Shown one piece after another: positions 50,675 through 60,686 of a DNA stretch of 64,000 nucleotides (positions are counted from its first letter, which is position 1; every line of letters starts with the position of its first letter). The notes beneath the pieces were generated by a model. That model searched no databases. It was not told where the DNA came from and saw only the letters and a list, made by a program, of their open reading frames with translations. The position numbers and the translations under genes were made by a program. Source of the DNA: Pseudomonas chlororaphis subsp. piscium (GTDB taxonomy: Bacteria > Pseudomonadota > Gammaproteobacteria > Pseudomonadales > Pseudomonadaceae); the NCBI RefSeq assembly GCF_003850345.1, contig NZ_CP027707.1:5766001-5830000 (forward strand), written 5' to 3'.

Positions 50675-53600
50675 AGGGCCACGGCTCGATCTCCGCCTGG
50701 TGCGTCGATCATCCGGTCGCCACCCTGCTGCTGACCTTTGCCCTGGTGCTGCTGGGCGCCATCGCCTTTCCCCGGCTACCCATAGCCCCGCTGCCGGAAG
50801 CCGAATTCCCGACCATCCAGGTCACCGCGCAGCTACCCGGCGCCAGCCCGGAAACCATGGCCTCCTCGGTGGCCACGCCGCTGGAGGTGCAGTTCAGCGC
50901 CATCCCCGGCATGACCCAGATGACCTCCAGCAGCGCCCTGGGCTCGACCAACCTGACCCTGCAATTCACCCTCGACAAGAGCATCGACACCGCCGCCCAG
51001 GAAGTGCAGGCAGCGATCAACACCGCCTCGGGCAAGCTGCCCAACGACATGCCGAGCCTGCCCACCTGGCGCAAGGTCAACCCGGCGGACAGCCCGGTGC
51101 TGATCCTCAGCATCAGTTCCACGCAGATGCCCGGCACTGAACTGAGCGACTACGTGGAAACCCTGCTGGCCCGGCAGATCAGCCAGATCGACGGCGTCGG
51201 CCTGATCAACATCACCGGCCAGCAACGCCCGGCGATCCGCGTCCAGGCCTCGCCCGACCGGCTGGCGGCCATCGGCCTGACCCTGGCCGATATCCGCGTC
51301 GCCCTGCAGCAGGCCAGCCTCAACCTGGCCAAGGGCGCGCTGTATGGCGAGTCGAGCATCTCGACCCTATCGACCAACGACCAGCTGTTCCATCCCGATG
51401 ACTACAACCAGTTGATCGTTTCCTACAAGAACGGCGCGCCGGTGCAGCTCAAGGATGTCGCCCGGGTCATCAGCGGCCCGGAAAACGCCTATGTACAGGC
51501 CTGGTCCAACGATCAGCCGGGGCTCAACCTGGTGATCTTCCGCCAGCCGGGGGCCAATATCGTCGACACCGTGGACCGCATCCAGGGCGAACTGCCGCGC
51601 CTGGAAGCCATGCTGCCGGCCTCGGTGGACGTGACTGTGCTTTCGGACCGCACCAAGACCATTCGCGCCTCCTTGCACGAAGTGGAAATCACCCTGCTGA
51701 TCGCGGTGCTGCTGGTGGTGGCGGTGATGGCGCTGTTCCTGCGCCAGCTGTCGGCGACGCTGATCGTCTCCAGCGTGCTCGGCGTGTCGCTGGTGGCCAG
51801 CTTTGCGCTGATGTATGTGATGGGCTTCAGCCTGAACAACCTGACCCTGGTGGCGATCGTGATCTCGGTGGGTTTCGTGGTCGACGACGCGATTGTCGTG
51901 GTGGAGAACATCCATCGCCATCTGGAGGCCGGCGACGGCATGCGCGAGGCAGCGATCAAGGGCGCCGGCGAAATCGGCTTCACCGTGGTGTCCATCAGCT
52001 TCTCGCTGATCGCCGCGTTCATCCCCCTGCTGTTCATGGGGGGCGTGGTCGGCCGGCTGTTCAAGGAGTTTGCCCTGACTGCCACCTCGACCATCCTGAT
52101 TTCGGTGGTGGTGTCGCTGACCCTGGCGCCCACCCTGGCGGCGTTGTTCATGCGCGCTCCTACTCATCATCCCCACGATCGCCCGGGCTTTGGCGAACGC
52201 CTGCTGGCGCTCTACGAGCGTGGGCTGCGCCGGGCCCTGGCCCATCAGCGGCTGATGCTCGGCCTGTTCGGCCTGACCCTGGGCCTGGCCATCGCCGGCT
52301 ATGTATTCATTCCCAAGGGCTTCTTCCCGGTGCAGGACACCGGCTTCGTGCTGGGCACCAGCGAAGCGGCGGCCGACATCTCCTACCCGGACATGGTGGC
52401 AAAACACCTGGCCCTGGCGAAGATCCTCGGCGCCGACCCGGCGGTGGAAACCTTCTCCCATTCGGTCGGCGTCACCGGCAACAACCAGACCATCGCCAAC
52501 GGCCGCTTCTGGATCGCCCTCAAGGACCGCGGCCAGCGGGACGTTTCCGCCAGCCAGTTCATCGACCGCATTCGCCCGCAGATGGCCAAGGTCCCGGGCA
52601 TCGTCCTGTACCTGCGGGCCGGCCAGGACATCAACCTCAGCTCCGGGCCGAGCCGCAGCCAGTACCAGTACGTGCTCAAGAGCAACGACGGGCCGACCCT
52701 CAATACCTGGACTCAGCGCCTGACGGAGAAACTGCGGGCCAACCCGGCCTTTCGCGACCTGTCCAACGACCTGCAACTGGGCGGCAGCATCACCCACATC
52801 AGCATCGACCGCAGCGCCGCGGCGCGTTTCGGCCTGACCGCCACCGATGTCGACGAAGCGCTCTACGACGCCTTCGGCCAACGCCAAGTCAACGAGTTCC
52901 AGACCGAGACCAACCAGTACAACGTGATCCTCGAACTGGACGCCAAGCAGCGCGGCAAGGCCGAGAGCCTGAACTACTTCTACCTGCGCTCGCCCCTGAG
53001 CGGCGAGATGGTGCCGCTGTCGGCGCTGGCCAAGGTCGACCCGCCCACCGTCGGCCCGCTGTCCATCGCCCACGACGGCATGTTCCCAGCCGCCAACCTG
53101 TCGTTCAACCTGGCGCCCGGCGTGGCCCTGGGCGACGCGGTGATCATGCTCGAGCAGGCGAAAAACCAGATCGGCATGCCTGCCTCCATCGCCGGCAACT
53201 TCCAGGGCGCGGCCCAGGCCTTCCAGAGTTCCCTGGCCAGCCAGCCGTGGCTGATCCTCGCGGCGCTGGTGGCGGTGTACATCATCCTCGGCGTGCTCTA
53301 CGAGAGCTTCGTCCACCCGCTGACCATCATTTCCACCCTGCCCTCGGCCGGCCTTGGCGCGCTGATCATGCTCTGGCTGCTGGGCCAGGACTTCTCGATC
53401 ATGGCCCTGATCGGCCTGGTACTGCTGATCGGCATCGTCAAGAAAAACGGCATCCTGATGATCGACTTCGCCCTCGAAGCCCAGCGCAAGGGCGGGCTGT
53501 CGCCGCAGGAGGCGATCTACCAGGCCTGTATCACCCGTTTCCGGCCGATCATCATGACCACCCTCGCCGCGTTGCTCGGCGCCCTGCCGCTGATGCTCGG

Positions 53601-53766
53601 TTATGGCGCCGGCGCCGAACTGCGCCAGCCACTGGGGATCGCCGTGGTCGGTGGCCTGCTGGTGAGCCAGGCGCTGACGCTGTTCACCACTCCGGTCATA
53701 TACTTGTGGCTCGAGCGGCTATTCCATCGGCCCACACCAGCGCCGGCGCTGGCAAGCACATCCTGA
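50671..53766 (+). CDS. RND family efflux permease (MdtB/MuxB-like)
   Basis: 1031 residues, a complete inner-membrane RND transporter. Seen: N-terminal HPVATLLLTFALVLLGAIAF, the proton-relay Asp pair in VGFVVDDAIVVVENIHRH, KEFALTATSTILISVVVSL and the repeat-2 helices LIGIVKKNGILMIDFALEAQ. The wording (ALPEAEFPTIQVTAQLPGAS style start of the porter domain) is that of multidrug HAE-1 transporters rather than metal CusA/CzcA pumps, since the Met cluster of CusA is not evident. It exports organic compounds with the upstream adaptor and an outer-membrane channel from elsewhere. Confidence 0.93.
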   Translation: MKGHGSISAWCVDHPVATLLLTFALVLLGAIAFPRLPIAPLPEAEFPTIQVTAQLPGASPETMASSVATPLEVQFSAIPGMTQMTSSSALGSTNLTLQFTLDKSIDTAAQEVQAAINTASGKLPNDMPSLPTWRKVNPADSPVLILSISSTQMPGTELSDYVETLLARQISQIDGVGLINITGQQRPAIRVQASPDRLAAIGLTLADIRVALQQASLNLAKGALYGESSISTLSTNDQLFHPDDYNQLIVSYKNGAPVQLKDVARVISGPENAYVQAWSNDQPGLNLVIFRQPGANIVDTVDRIQGELPRLEAMLPASVDVTVLSDRTKTIRASLHEVEITLLIAVLLVVAVMALFLRQLSATLIVSSVLGVSLVASFALMYVMGFSLNNLTLVAIVISVGFVVDDAIVVVENIHRHLEAGDGMREAAIKGAGEIGFTVVSISFSLIAAFIPLLFMGGVVGRLFKEFALTATSTILISVVVSLTLAPTLAALFMRAPTHHPHDRPGFGERLLALYERGLRRALAHQRLMLGLFGLTLGLAIAGYVFIPKGFFPVQDTGFVLGTSEAAADISYPDMVAKHLALAKILGADPAVETFSHSVGVTGNNQTIANGRFWIALKDRGQRDVSASQFIDRIRPQMAKVPGIVLYLRAGQDINLSSGPSRSQYQYVLKSNDGPTLNTWTQRLTEKLRANPAFRDLSNDLQLGGSITHISIDRSAAARFGLTATDVDEALYDAFGQRQVNEFQTETNQYNVILELDAKQRGKAESLNYFYLRSPLSGEMVPLSALAKVDPPTVGPLSIAHDGMFPAANLSFNLAPGVALGDAVIMLEQAKNQIGMPASIAGNFQGAAQAFQSSLASQPWLILAALVAVYIILGVLYESFVHPLTIISTLPSAGLGALIMLWLLGQDFSIMALIGLVLLIGIVKKNGILMIDFALEAQRKGGLSPQEAIYQACITRFRPIIMTTLAALLGALPLMLGYGAGAELRQPLGIAVVGGLLVSQALTLFTTPVIYLWLERLFHRPTPAPALASTS

Positions 53767-53775
53767 GGCGGGGTC

Positions 53776-54453
53776 ATGCGCGTTCTGATTATCGAAGATG
53801 AAGAGAAAACCGCGGACTATCTGCACCGCGGCCTGACCGAACAAGGCTACACCGTGGACCTCGCGCGCGACGGCGTCGAGGGCCTGCACCTGGCGCTGGA
53901 AAGCGACTACGCGGTGATAGTGCTCGACGTGATGCTGCCCGGCATCGACGGCTTCGGCGTGCTGCGGGCCCTGCGCGCGCGCAAGCAGACACCGGTGATC
54001 ATGCTCACCGCCCGCGAGCGCGTCGAAGACCGTATCAAGGGCCTGCGCGACGGCGCCGACGACTACCTGGGCAAGCCTTTTTCCTTCCTCGAACTGGTGG
54101 CACGCCTGCAGGCTTTAACCCGCCGCAGCGGTGGTCACGAGCCGGTGCAGATCAGCATCGCCGACCTGTGGATCGACCTGATCAGCCGCAAGGCCAGCCG
54201 CGCCGGCACCCGCCTGGACCTGACCGCCAAGGAGTTCTCGCTGCTCAGCGTGCTCGCCCGGCGCCAGGGCGAGATCCTGTCGAAAACCGCGATCGCCGAG
54301 ATGGTCTGGGACATCAATTTCGACAGCGACGCCAACGTCGTCGAAGTGGCGATCAAGCGCCTGCGGGCCAAGCTCGACGGGCCGTTCGAACAGAAACTGC
54401 TGCACACCATCCGCGGCATGGGTTATGTGCTGGAGAACCGCGGTGCCTCGTAA
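53776..54453 (+). CDS. OmpR-type response regulator for the efflux operon
   Basis: 225 residues. Receiver domain: LIIEDEEKTADYLHRGL, phospho-Asp in AVIVLDVMLPGIDGFGVL and Lys in GADDYLGKPFSFLEL; winged-helix DNA-binding domain ending in VEVAIKRLRAKLDGPF and TIRGMGYVLENRG. The wording is that of the CusR/CopR heavy-metal subgroup. It is 9 bases downstream of the permease and overlaps the kinase gene by 11 bases, so it probably autoregulates the whole unit. Confidence 0.93.
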   Translation: MRVLIIEDEEKTADYLHRGLTEQGYTVDLARDGVEGLHLALESDYAVIVLDVMLPGIDGFGVLRALRARKQTPVIMLTARERVEDRIKGLRDGADDYLGKPFSFLELVARLQALTRRSGGHEPVQISIADLWIDLISRKASRAGTRLDLTAKEFSLLSVLARRQGEILSKTAIAEMVWDINFDSDANVVEVAIKRLRAKLDGPFEQKLLHTIRGMGYVLENRGAS

Positions 54454-55807
54454 CTCGATTGCCCTGCGCCTGAGCGGGTTGTTCACCCTGGTCGCCCTGC
54501 TGGTGTTCCTGCTGATCGGCGGCGCGCTCTATCAACAGGTGGACAAGGGCCTGGGCCTGCTGCCCGAGGCCGAACTGGACGCACGCTACAGCGTGCTGGA
54601 GTCAGCCCTGACGCGCTTCGGCAATCCGGAGCACTGGGCCAAGATCAACAACAAGCTCAAGCTGCTCAGCGAAGAAGACAAGCGCATCAATTTCTGGGTG
54701 GTCAGCGGCGACCCCGCCTACGAATACGGCAACCCCGACCCGCAGATCCGCAGCTTCGCCCAGGGCCCGCTGGGCATGCGCGACCTGACCCTGCCCGGGC
54801 ATCCCTATCCGCTGAAAGTGCTGGTCAGCCAGCTGCCGGCCAAAGAGTTGCGCCCGCCGCTACGCTTTCTGATCGCCATCGACACCGAGACCTTCTACGA
54901 GACCCAGCACCAGTTGTTGATTGCCCTGATCAGCCTGGCCATCGTCGGCGTGCTGCTGGCTTCGGCGCTGGGTTACTGGGTCGCGCGCATCGGCCTCAAG
55001 CCCTTGATCGGGCTGTCCGAAGAAGCCCAGCGCCTGGCCCCGCCGCGGCTGTCCGGGCGCTTGCAACTGTCGTCGCTGCCGCCGGAGCTGACGCAGTTCG
55101 CCAACTCGTTCAACTCGACCCTGGAACGGGTGGAACAGGCCTATTCGCGCCTGGAATCCTTCAATGCCGACGTCGCCCACGAACTGCGCTCGCCGCTGAC
55201 CAACCTGATCGGCCAGACCCAGGTGGCGCTGACCCGCGGGCGTTCCGCCGAGCATTATTTCGAGGTGCTGCAATCCAATCTCGAGGAGTTGGAGCGGCTG
55301 CGCTCGATCATCAACGACATGCTGTTCCTGGCCAGCGCCGACCAGGGCAGCAAGGCCACCAAGCTCGCCAGCACCTCCCTGGCCAGCGAAGTGGCCACTA
55401 CCCTGGACTACCTGGACTTCATCCTCGAAGACGCCCAGGTCAAGGTCGAGGTACGCGGCGATGCCCAGGTGCAGATCGAGATCGCCCACCTGCGCCGGGC
55501 ACTGATCAACCTGTTGAGCAATGCCGTGCAGCACACCGCGCCGGGACAGGTGATCCGGGTGCAGATCGACGTGCAGGAACACCAGGTGGCCATCGCCGTG
55601 AGCAACCCCGGCCAGACCATCGCCAGCGAGCACCTGCCCCGGTTGTTCGAGCGTTTCTACCGGGTCGATGCCTCCCGCAGCAACAGCGGCGCCAACCACG
55701 GCCTGGGGCTGGCGATCGTCAAGGCCATCGCCCTGATGCACGGCGGCGACGTGTTCGTACGCAGCGATGACGGCATGAACACCTTCGGCATCTACCTGCC
55801 GATCTGA
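54443..55807 (+). CDS. CusS/IrlS-type sensor histidine kinase
   Basis: 454 residues with the GTG start at 54443, (M)PRNSIALRLSGLF, preceded by TGGAG. Two membrane helices (about 8-30 and 160-180) flank a periplasmic domain; then HAMP, the phospho-His in FNADVAHELRSPLTNLIGQ, and the ATP-binding N-box ALINLLSNAVQHTAPG and G-box GLGLAIVKAI. A reading from 54425 would begin inside the regulator stop region without a site. Pairs with the OmpR-type regulator; the inducer is unknown. A metal or lipid-like stress signal is possible. Confidence 0.92.
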   Translation: MPRNSIALRLSGLFTLVALLVFLLIGGALYQQVDKGLGLLPEAELDARYSVLESALTRFGNPEHWAKINNKLKLLSEEDKRINFWVVSGDPAYEYGNPDPQIRSFAQGPLGMRDLTLPGHPYPLKVLVSQLPAKELRPPLRFLIAIDTETFYETQHQLLIALISLAIVGVLLASALGYWVARIGLKPLIGLSEEAQRLAPPRLSGRLQLSSLPPELTQFANSFNSTLERVEQAYSRLESFNADVAHELRSPLTNLIGQTQVALTRGRSAEHYFEVLQSNLEELERLRSIINDMLFLASADQGSKATKLASTSLASEVATTLDYLDFILEDAQVKVEVRGDAQVQIEIAHLRRALINLLSNAVQHTAPGQVIRVQIDVQEHQVAIAVSNPGQTIASEHLPRLFERFYRVDASRSNSGANHGLGLAIVKAIALMHGGDVFVRSDDGMNTFGIYLPI

Positions 55808-55825
55808 ACCCCTCCTCTTCTTCCG

Positions 55826-56023
55826 TAGGAGCAGCCGGTCGACGCTCGATTGCTCGCGATAGCGGTACGTCAGGCACGGCGTATTGCCCGCATCGCCGGC
55901 AAGCCTGGCTCCTACAGAAACAGTCTCACCACGAACCTGTAGGAGCGAAGCTTGCTCGCGATGGCGGTACGTCAGGCACAGCGCATTGCCTACATCGCCG
56001 GTAAGCCTGGTTCCTACAGAAGC
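55826..56023. repeat. two tandem REPINs
   Basis: Unit 1 (about 55826-55917) GTAGGAGCAGCCGG ... CAAGCCTGGCTCCTAC; unit 2 (about 55938-56023) GTAGGAGCGAAGCTTGCTCGCG ... AAGCCTGGTTCCTAC. Both share GCGGTACGTCAGGCAC in the middle. They fill most of the 337-base gap after the kinase gene, which has no gene. Confidence 0.85.
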
Positions 56024-56144
56024 GGCAGTCACTATTGCTTTTGGCGTAACAGTGCTTATCCTATTCGGCGCTTTTTCCAGCAGCCCCGAAGTTATATTTT
56101 TGTCGCACCTAATTTGAACTTGCTCTGCAAGAAGGTCTTCAGAA

Positions 56145-56369
56145 ATGTCCAACAGTATGGGTATTGCCAGCGCCTTTGTTTTGTCCTCCCTGTTCTTGGC
56201 CCCTATGGCCATGGCCGAAGAATCGCAGACTTTCGCCGCGCATAACGCCGCACGCGCCGCTGCATTCCAGGACGCCCAGGAAGCGCTGGCTGCCAAGCAA
56301 CAGAACGCCGAGCAGCTGCAGAACACTACGGCGGAACAACGCCAGCCGGAAGTTCAGAAAGACAGCTGA
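56145..56369 (+). CDS. small secreted alanine/glutamine-rich protein
   Basis: 74 residues. A Sec signal (MGIASAFVLSSLFLAPMAMA) leaves a ~50-residue polar helical peptide (AAHNAARAAAFQDAQEALAAK). AAGG lies ~10 bases before the ATG. It lies between REPINs and a strong terminator. No function recognised; such short Ala/Gln-rich periplasmic proteins are common in Pseudomonas. Confidence 0.6.
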   Translation: MSNSMGIASAFVLSSLFLAPMAMAEESQTFAAHNAARAAAFQDAQEALAAKQQNAEQLQNTTAEQRQPEVQKDS

Positions 56370-56432
56370 TACCTGCTACCGACTCGTTTCCCTCGACAAC
56401 TTCTCTGCTCTAACCCTGGAGTAAGTTGTCTT

Positions 56433-56460
56433 AAAGCCGCTGATAACAGCGGCTTTTTTT
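56433..56460 (+). terminator. intrinsic terminator
   Basis: AAAGCCGCTG-ATAA-CAGCGGCTTTTTTTT, ending the small secreted protein gene. Confidence 0.92.
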
Positions 56461-56560
56461 TGCCATGTAGAACTGGCCGTTTCATTCGTTTCACCCAGAA
56501 CAAGAAACACCCGAATCGACAATAACAACGATCACCATTTATCCAAGGAGCTTTATACCG

Positions 56561-57880
56561 GTGAAGGTCACGTCAACTCTCAGCCCGTTGTTCATTGCAA
56601 TGGCTGCAACTATCGCCCCCTGCGTCCAGGCAGCCGATGAGGCCAGCCCGGAAGGCTTCGTCGAAGGCGCAAGCCTCAAGCTCAACGCCCGCAACTACTA
56701 CATGAATCGCAACCGCCACCAGCAGAACGATGACAACATCGAGTGGGGCCAGGGTTTCCTGGGGATCTTCGAGTCGGGTTATACCCAGGGCACAGTCGGT
56801 TTCGGTGTCGATGCCAACGCCATGCTCGGCCTGAAACTCGATGGCGGTGGCGGCACCGACAGCTCGAGCATCCTGCCGATCAGCGATGGCAGCGGCAAAG
56901 CGCCGACGTCGTTTTCCACCGCTGGCGCCACCCTGAAAATCCGCGCCTTCGACACCGAGCTCAAGGCCGGCGACTTGTTCCTCAACAATCCGGTGATCGC
57001 CGGCGGCCAGAGCCGCATGCTGCCGCAGACCTTCCGCGGTGTCAGCCTGACCAACCACAGCTTTGACGGCTGGCTGCTCGAAGGCGGCCAGGCCAGCTTC
57101 ACCAAACCCTATAATCAGAGCGGCCGCCGGCGTATCGGCAGCGCGTACAGCAATCCGGCGAACGGCACCGAAAGCCAGCACCTGAATTGGGCTGGCGTGG
57201 CCTGGAGCGGCATGACCGGGCTGACCAGCAGCCTGTACGCCGCCGAACTCAAGGACATCTGGAACCAGTACTACTACGACCTCGACTACAGCTATGCGCT
57301 GAACGAGCTGGTGACCCTGAATCCGGGCCTGCACTTCTATCACACCCAGGACACTGGCGACGCTCTGCTGGGCGACATCGACAACAACACCTACAGCCTG
57401 CATTTTACCCTGGGCGTCGGCCATCACAGCCTCACCGCCGCCTACCAGCGGGTGAACGGCAACACACCGTTCGACTACATCAACCAGGGCGACAGCATCT
57501 ACCTGGACAACTCCCAGCAGTATTCGGATTTCAACGGCCCCAACGAGCGCTCGTGGAAACTCAAGTACGCCTACGACTTCGCCGGCCTCGGCCTGCCGGG
57601 CCTGACCTCGGCGCTCTCCTACTCGCGCGGCGAGCTGGACCTGACCAAGGTCGATCCCCACAGCCGTGGCTACGCCCACTGGTACAGCGCCGGCGGCGAA
57701 CACGCCAAGCACTGGGAACGCGACCTCGACCTCAAGTATGTGGTCCAGGGCGGCAAGGCCAAGGACCTCGCGGTCCGCCTGCAGTGGGCCACCAACCGGG
57801 GCGGCAATGGTTATGGCGCGCTGGACAACGACACCGACGAATACCGGGTGATCCTCGACTACCCGATCAATGTGTTCTAA
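56561..57880 (+). CDS. OprD-family outer-membrane porin
   Basis: 439 residues, GTG start, with AAGGAG about 10 bases upstream. A signal peptide (ends CVQAADE) is followed by the OprD/Occ opening [17 protein letters not shown], then [35 protein letters not shown] and the family barrel strands, ending in Phe (YPINVF) as expected for outer-membrane insertion. Occ porins take up small carboxylates, amino acids or peptides; the substrate cannot be told here. No transporter neighbours. Confidence 0.92.
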   Translation: MKVTSTLSPLFIAMAATIAPCVQAADEASPEGFVEGASLKLNARNYYMNRNRHQQNDDNIEWGQGFLGIFESGYTQGTVGFGVDANAMLGLKLDGGGGTDSSSILPISDGSGKAPTSFSTAGATLKIRAFDTELKAGDLFLNNPVIAGGQSRMLPQTFRGVSLTNHSFDGWLLEGGQASFTKPYNQSGRRRIGSAYSNPANGTESQHLNWAGVAWSGMTGLTSSLYAAELKDIWNQYYYDLDYSYALNELVTLNPGLHFYHTQDTGDALLGDIDNNTYSLHFTLGVGHHSLTAAYQRVNGNTPFDYINQGDSIYLDNSQQYSDFNGPNERSWKLKYAYDFAGLGLPGLTSALSYSRGELDLTKVDPHSRGYAHWYSAGGEHAKHWERDLDLKYVVQGGKAKDLAVRLQWATNRGGNGYGALDNDTDEYRVILDYPINVF

Positions 57881-57892
57881 GCGCGATTAAGC

Positions 57893-57926
57893 AAAAGGCC
57901 AGCATCATTTTGCTGGCCTTTTTTTT
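57893..57926 (+). terminator. intrinsic terminator after the porin gene
   Basis: AAAAGGCCAGCA-TCATTT-TGCTGGCC followed by eight T residues. Confidence 0.93.
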
Positions 57927-58030
57927 GTCTGGGATTTATACATGCGCCCGCAGGCGCGATCGGTCTCTGCAACTCTGCTCGCTTCACCCGAAAATACCCT
58001 TACAACGTATAGATCGCAGAAGTCAGAACC

Positions 58031-59518
58031 ATGAGTGTGAGTAGTGCGACACCCCGCAACACGACCACTTCGACCCGGTCGGAAAGGATGCTGATTCTTG
58101 GAAGCTCATTGATGGTCATCTCCATCCTGAGCATCGTGACTTTCTTGCTGATTCGCGAGCGCGGCAGCGTCGAAAGGGCCGCCACCCGTGCGGCTTCCAA
58201 CATCGTGCAATTGATCGACGCCGACGTGCTGCGCAACGTCGAGTTGTACGACGTATCCCTGCGTGGCCTGATCAGCGCCTCGCAACGCGAGGACCTGAAG
58301 CAGGTCTCGCCGACCATTCGCCATATGGCGCTGTTCGACCGGGCCACCGCTGCGCCCTACAAGGGCAATATCCTGCTGCTCGACTCCCGTGGCGACGTGC
58401 TCGCCGACTCCGCTTCGGTCGAACCGCGCAAGGGCAACTTTGCCGATCGAGAGTACTTCCAGTCCCATGTGGATAACCCCGATCCGGGCATGCTGATCAG
58501 CCGACCGTTCCGCGCCCGCCCGCCCGAGCTGGATTGGCGCATCAGTTTCAGCCGGCGGGTTTCCAACGAGCGCGGGGAGTTCCTCGGCGTGGCCGAAGCG
58601 GCCATGCGCCTGGACTACTTCAGCCAATTGTTCAAAAGCCTGAATGTCGGCCGCGACAGCTCGGTCAACCTGATCAGTCGCGACGGTATCCTGCTGGCCC
58701 AGGAACCGCCGCGAGCGGATAACCTGATCGGCCAGGACTTCAGCCAACGGCCCAATTTCATCCGCATCCTGAGCGAGGGGAATGGCAGCTTCAAAGGCCT
58801 GTCCAGCACCCAGCAGCCACGCCTGTATACCTTCTCCCAGGTCGGTGACCTGCCGCTGATCGTAATCGTGGCGCTCTCCAGCAATGAAGTCTTCGCCTCC
58901 TGGCAGCGCACCGCGCTGGTAGTCGGTGGCGCCACCGGTGCGCTGTGCCTGGGCCTGCTGTGGCTGACCTGGCTGCTGTGCCGGGAACTGCGTCGCCGCC
59001 AGAGCGCCGAGCAGGAACTTGCGCAACTGGCCGCTACCGACGCCCTCACCGGCCTCGACAACCGCCGCAGCCTGGATCAGACCCTGGCCCGCGAATGGGG
59101 ACGCGCGCAGCGCTCCCACAGCGCCCTGTCGCTGCTGATGCTCGACGTGGATCACTTCAAGGCCTTCAACGACCGCTACGGCCACCCGCTCGGCGATGAA
59201 GCCCTGCGCATCGTGGCCCGGGTGATCAGTGACAATATCCGTCGCCCCGGCGACCTGGCTGCGCGCTACGGCGGCGAGGAGTTCGCCGTGGTCCTGCCGG
59301 AGACCGACAACGAAGGCGCCCGACGTATCGCCGAGCATATTCGCCTGGGGGTCGAACGCCTGCCGCCTATCCAGGACGGCGCCTCGCCGATCACCATCAG
59401 CATCGGTCTCAGCACCTGGGCAGGCACGCCGAAGTCCAGCCTGGAAGCGCTGTGCTCGATGGCCGACAAGGCGCTGTACCAGGCCAAGGCCGAAGGGCGA
59501 AATCGGGTGGTGGGTTAA
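58031..59518 (+). CDS. membrane-bound diguanylate cyclase with Cache-like sensor
   Basis: 495 residues. A first membrane helix (about 17-38), a periplasmic Cache/PDC-like sensor of ~250 residues (DSRGDVLADSASVEPRKGNF; SRPFRARPPELDWRISFSRR), a second helix (about 295-318) and a C-terminal GGDEF domain: ALTGLDNRRSLDQTL, RYGGEEFAVVLPE (intact GGEEF) and the allosteric inhibition site RPGD five residues before it. So it should make cyclic di-GMP and be product-inhibited. Monocistronic; a REP follows. Confidence 0.92.
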   Translation: MSVSSATPRNTTTSTRSERMLILGSSLMVISILSIVTFLLIRERGSVERAATRAASNIVQLIDADVLRNVELYDVSLRGLISASQREDLKQVSPTIRHMALFDRATAAPYKGNILLLDSRGDVLADSASVEPRKGNFADREYFQSHVDNPDPGMLISRPFRARPPELDWRISFSRRVSNERGEFLGVAEAAMRLDYFSQLFKSLNVGRDSSVNLISRDGILLAQEPPRADNLIGQDFSQRPNFIRILSEGNGSFKGLSSTQQPRLYTFSQVGDLPLIVIVALSSNEVFASWQRTALVVGGATGALCLGLLWLTWLLCRELRRRQSAEQELAQLAATDALTGLDNRRSLDQTLAREWGRAQRSHSALSLLMLDVDHFKAFNDRYGHPLGDEALRIVARVISDNIRRPGDLAARYGGEEFAVVLPETDNEGARRIAEHIRLGVERLPPIQDGASPITISIGLSTWAGTPKSSLEALCSMADKALYQAKAEGRNRVVG

Positions 59519-59521
59519 GGG

Positions 59522-59578
59522 ACCTCATCGCGGGCAAGCCTTGCCTCGTCTGTAGGAGCGAGGCTTGCCCGCGATAGC
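59522..59578. repeat. REP element pair
   Basis: ATCGCGGGCAAGCCTTGCCTCG and GTAGGAGCGAGGCTTGCCCGCGAT, inverted arms between the cyclase gene and lpxC. Confidence 0.82.
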
Positions 59579-59608
59579 GTCATCAGCCACGCAACAATCT
59601 GCGGACAT

Positions 59609-59640
59609 AAAAAAAGGCCACCCGAAGGCAGCCTTTAAAA
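59609..59640 (-). terminator. intrinsic terminator after lpxC
   Basis: On the minus strand AAAGGCTGCC-TTCG-GGTGGCCTTT with a T-run: UUCG-capped hairpin with two G-U pairs, about 25 bases after the lpxC stop. Confidence 0.88.
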
Positions 59641-59662
59641 ACAAAAGGAAAGAGAGTGTTAC

Positions 59663-60610
<948 letters not shown>

Positions 60611-60686
60611 TCAACAAAGGCTGGCGATAATAGCAGACCAGACCTTTGCTGAACACCAATCACCCTAATACCCCTGATACATTCCA

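Noticed and set aside
51367..53316. 649-codon open frame opposite the RND permease
   Set aside because: Antisense shadow; His/Gln/Arg-rich translation without domain features, while the plus strand encodes a complete RND transporter.
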